64,000 nucleotides of DNA, from the NCBI RefSeq assembly GCF_901933205.1, contig NC_044571.1, forward strand, positions 71,115,689 to 71,179,688, written 5' to 3'. The notes beneath the pieces are model-generated. The model saw nothing but the letters and a program-made list of their open reading frames with translations. It had not been told where the DNA came from and searched no databases. The DNA is from Camarhynchus parvulus (lineage: Eukaryota > Chordata > Aves > Passeriformes > Thraupidae). Shown here in pieces: positions 60,686-64,000 of the stretch. Positions within the stretch are counted from its first letter, which is position 1. Each line of letters opens with the position of its first letter. Both the position numbers and the translations under genes were made by a program.

Positions 60686-61065
60686 TGTTGTGGTTTAACC
60701 CCAGCTGGCAATCAAGGGCCACACAGCCATTCACTTATCCAACCCTGGTGGGAGAGGGAGAGAATAGAAAAGGTAAAAGGGAGAAAACTCAGAGGCTGAG
60801 GTAAAGACACTGGAATAGGGAAAACAAAACCACTCATAGGAACAAAGCAAAACGTGGATTTCCTTCACCCCTTCCCACGGCCAAGCAGGTGTTCAGCCAT
60901 GCCCAGGAGAGCATGGGGACTTGGGGAGACTAACACCCACTGTTCCAAAAGTTCCCCCTCCCTCCTCCTTCTTCCCCCTGCTTTATATGCTGAGCATGAC
61001 TGTGTATGGTATGGAATATCCCCTTGGTCAGCTGGGGTCCCAACTGTGTCTCCTCCCACACTTTA
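60686..61065 (-). mobile_element. ERV LTR, 5'-truncated, minus strand
   Basis: On the plus strand it starts TGTTGTGGTTTAACCCCAGC, the antisense of the 3' terminus (...CCACAACA) of an avian ERV LTR I recognise and believe to be of the ERVL class. The minus-strand TATA box GCATATAAAG lies opposite 60981-60990, with the conserved neighbour GGATATTCCATACCAT just upstream on the minus strand (about 61008-61023). The U3 5' part beyond about 61065 is missing, as is any retroviral coding region. The central R/U5 portion is shortened and diverged. Confidence 0.88.
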
Positions 61066-64000
61066 GATTACTTTTTTACATAGCCATTTCTCCTCATCTG
61101 CAGGCTTCTTTGTCATTTCCCCTACTTACTTTATTTTGCCTAGTTTAAAAGAAAATAATTGTTATTGCAGGTAATTTTATTTATGTAAGTCAGTATTTTA
61201 AAACAATGTAAAGATTCCCTCATGATAATTTTTAAAATTTAACCTGTATAAAAGACTTCTGAATACAAAAAAATATTTTCAGTATATTTTCTATTTATTT
61301 TTCCCATGCTATCAGTAGTTCTCAGCTTTGCATTTAGGATCAAAACTTTGGGTAGAATTTAAAAAAATAGAAGTGTACATTTCACACGATATTTCCCTAA
61401 GCAGCTTTTTATCCTTCATCCAGCTAGAGTTTGTTCTTTGAAACCCTAAAAACAGTTGATGGAAAACCCTATCTCAACCTTTATGAAAGTATAATATAAT
61501 TTTTAAATTATCTGATATAGTTAAAGGACTGCAATGGATAATTTCATTGCATGATTTGGTCTCCCTCCCTTTACAAGAATTCCCAGTGATTGCCAAAGGA
61601 ATTGCACAAACAAAATAAATACCTTGTCTGACAGATGCCTTCTGAGACAGAGTGTACCTTGAAGAGAAAGGTGGTATCATCGAGGCACTCTTTTTTTGGG
61701 CTGTGATAAGGTCTGGGAATATATTGCCTAGAAACTGCCTGGAAGATTCATTTGAATTTAAAAATTTATTTTGGTTGGATTCATATGTTTGTTTTCTATA
61801 ATGAACAAATTTATACCGTGTGTCCAGCTAAAAAGCTTTTATTCTGATATATGAACAGCAGACATGAAACATTTTGCAAGACACAGAAATGAATAATCCA
61901 AGATTTTGTGACTCATATTAGAAAACTTAATATAATTTTCTCCAATGTAATTGTTTAGGGATGTTATTTGCAGAAAACTAGATTATTTACAGAATATAAG
62001 ATTTGATATCAATTATTCACCTGATGCTAACTTTAAGAACAACGAAGCAGGCACAGGCTTTTGCATTGTTTGTACATGATGTTCCCTCTGCAAAGTCAAG
62101 CACTGCCAGAGCTTGGGTGAAACTTTCAGAACAAGTAGTATGATCAATATGAGAACTAAGGATGCCTGGTTCCCCACAGATTTCTTTTGAGGTTGTTTCA
62201 CTTTGATGTCTAAGCAGGCAAGATCTATGAATGAAGCTTTTCACTTCTTGACAGTGTTAATAATGGCTCACGCTATGTGGATCCTCTGATGTCTAATCAA
62301 GGTTAAACCTCCAAATTCATCAGTGCAGGGCCTTAATAGGCTGCCTCAGGTGCCTTTTTTTTTGCTTGGCACTAGTATGAAGCAGATTGCATTAGAAACC
62401 AGAAAACTTCCACTTGTTTGGGTGCCACTGGCCAGTGGCTTTGGGGGAGATAAGCTATTTGGGAGGACAGGCAGACAAACAGAGCTAGAATAGGATTTTG
62501 CAAATTTTCCCTAAAGAACAAGGGAAGAACCACAGTGCTTATGAAGTGGTACTGGAGCTGAGGCCCTCCCTTCTGAGCCTGAGTTAAATTTAAGGCTTCC
62601 TGCTGTTACAGTCAAGCAAAACATCCCAGCATGTCTCATGATAGACAAGTTGAAGCCCTGATCTCTGATGGCTTTCTCTGCTCATGTAAGAGGAGCTGCT
62701 ACGGATTTCTCATTCCAAGCAGAGGGGTCTCTGCCCATGATTAACCTGTGTGCTTTCCTGCACAGAGACACTGCTATCCAGTAATGACTTGAGCTATTTT
62801 GTACCAGATGGCTGAACCCTTCCCAGCAGGATGTAGGTAAGACCAGAAAGATCTGAAAACACAATTACAGAAATGTTCCCAATGTCAACATGTGTTTTCA
62901 AAGGTAGTGGCATCCTTGTGGAGTCACACAGTGAACAAACACAGAAGCAGTGCTGATACAGCTTATGAAAACTCAGGTTATTGCTAGCAGGTGATGAGAC
63001 TATCCTCATCAGACACGAGCAGGAGCTAAGAAACTGCTCCCATTTATGACAACCCTTATCAATATACTGAAGAGATCAAGCTCTTCCATTCTTCTGATTT
63101 TTGCCGAGAAACTTTTGAACTGCTCACTTCAAATCATGGTGTCTGTTCAACTCCAGACAGGTGAAGTCTTTGTAAAAATACATCAACATTTCAATGACAA
63201 AAGTAAACATTTTTTTGTGCTGCAAAATTTAAATGGAGAGGTTAAAAGAAGCTGTTTCTATTTTTTTTTAATTATCTGGCCAATTTGTCACTTCTCTCTT
63301 ACTCCCCGAGCTTGACCAACCTTCAAAGGGAGCAAAAGGTGCTACTGGAGTGCTTTAAATTCTGTGGCTTGCAGAATCAGACTGTGAGATTTTGGTGTGA
63401 TCCAAAGGAAGCCAAAGACAACAGGAGTCTTCCCACTGGCTTCAGGGAACACTAGATCAAGGTTGAAATTCTTACAGCCAAGGATGATGGTGCTATATTC
63501 AGATCTGATACTTCAGGTTGCAAAAGATCACAACTTCTTTTTTTGATCGACTGAAATTAGGCTTTCTGCATGTGTAGAATCCAGTCTTGGTGGGGCTACA
63601 TTTTCAGCTGTTTGGGTGGAAACAGATGCTATGCTTCAGAAGCTGCAACAGATGCTAATTGAAGATATTGCCACTGGTTTTTGTGCTCCTGAGAGGGCAA
63701 AGGCAATAGGGACATCAGTTTGTACCAGTGATCCCAGGAGTCAGACAAACAAAAGACGGTCTCTGAGTTCTTCCTGTTAATTGGAAAATTAGATACCATA
63801 TGCATTCAAATCTCTAGTAACACCAAGTGATTCTTCACTATTTATCAAATGAGACAATTTAAAACAAATGAACTAGCTAAATGGAAAAGGAGAGAAAAGT
63901 GTCTGCAAGTTAGTTTTCTTCTGTTTTTCAAAAAACCTTTCCCTGACTTGTTAGCAAAGAGAAAAGGACAGTACACAGACTCGTGATTCTGCTGTAGTCA
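61066..64000. other. Unique AT-rich stretch to the window end
   Basis: No gene, transposon or RNA gene recognised. The segment 62250-62400 (ATCAAGGTTAAACC, CAGTGCAGGGCCTTAATAGG) is repeat-free and dense, a possible conserved element by style only. The 89-codon frame at 63046-63315 has no recognisable domain. Confidence 0.4.

Noticed and set aside
1..64000. tRNA, rRNA, tRNA-derived SINEs, CpG-island promoters, nuclear mitochondrial copies
   Set aside because: None seen on either strand by eye; a covariance-model or similarity search would be more sensitive.

Overview
This is AT-rich, CpG-poor vertebrate nuclear DNA, almost certainly from a bird and probably a songbird. The evidence is its interspersed repeats. 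There are several CR1 LINE 3' ends with the avian ATTCTGTGAT-type tail, and four long terminal repeats (LTRs) whose sequences I recognise as avian endogenous-retrovirus families. One of these, at 52.5 kb, I associate with passerine genomes. There are no bacterial-type operons, no CRISPR array, no tRNA or rRNA gene, and no protein-coding gene I can name. The window reads as an intron or a gene desert.

Layout: 1-10.2 kb is unique AT-rich DNA with a homeodomain-motif-rich block (2.18-2.36 kb), a CA/CG alternating tract (5.9 kb) and a tight cluster of three perfect POU octamers (8.43-8.63 kb). From 10.26 to 11.76 kb lie two adjacent minus-strand CR1 copies, and at 13.2 kb an LTR fragment. From 13.4 to 25.9 kb the DNA is mostly unique, with an (AAACC)n microsatellite (18.1 kb) and a perfect 19-bp hairpin (20.36 kb). 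A plus-strand CR1 end sits at 25.9-26.3 kb. A more GC-rich patch at 28.4-29.25 kb holds the longest ATG-started open frame of the window (minus strand, 223 codons) and, on the other strand, an open stretch bounded by splice-like sites. Neither is recognised. An almost complete solo LTR occupies 33.06-34.09 kb and a minus-strand CR1 38.27-38.53 kb. At 42.15-42.19 kb a perfect RFX X-box lies 17 nt upstream of a TATA box. A solo LTR with 7-bp flanking repeats lies at 52.50-52.90 kb, followed at 53.08 kb by a perfect 35-bp-arm palindrome. Two CR1 ends meet tail to tail at 56.04 kb, a 92-bp tandem duplication lies at 59.8 kb, and a truncated LTR with its TATA box at 60.69-61.07 kb.

Nothing here forms a gene system. 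The most interesting signals are structural (two near-perfect inverted duplications, the tandem duplication, the tail-to-tail CR1 pair) and regulatory (octamer cluster; X-box plus TATA). All four LTRs point to the minus strand, which would fit a host transcript running on the plus strand, but four copies prove little. Repeat family assignments come from memory of avian consensus sequences, not from a database search. Boundaries are approximate unless a terminal motif is cited.
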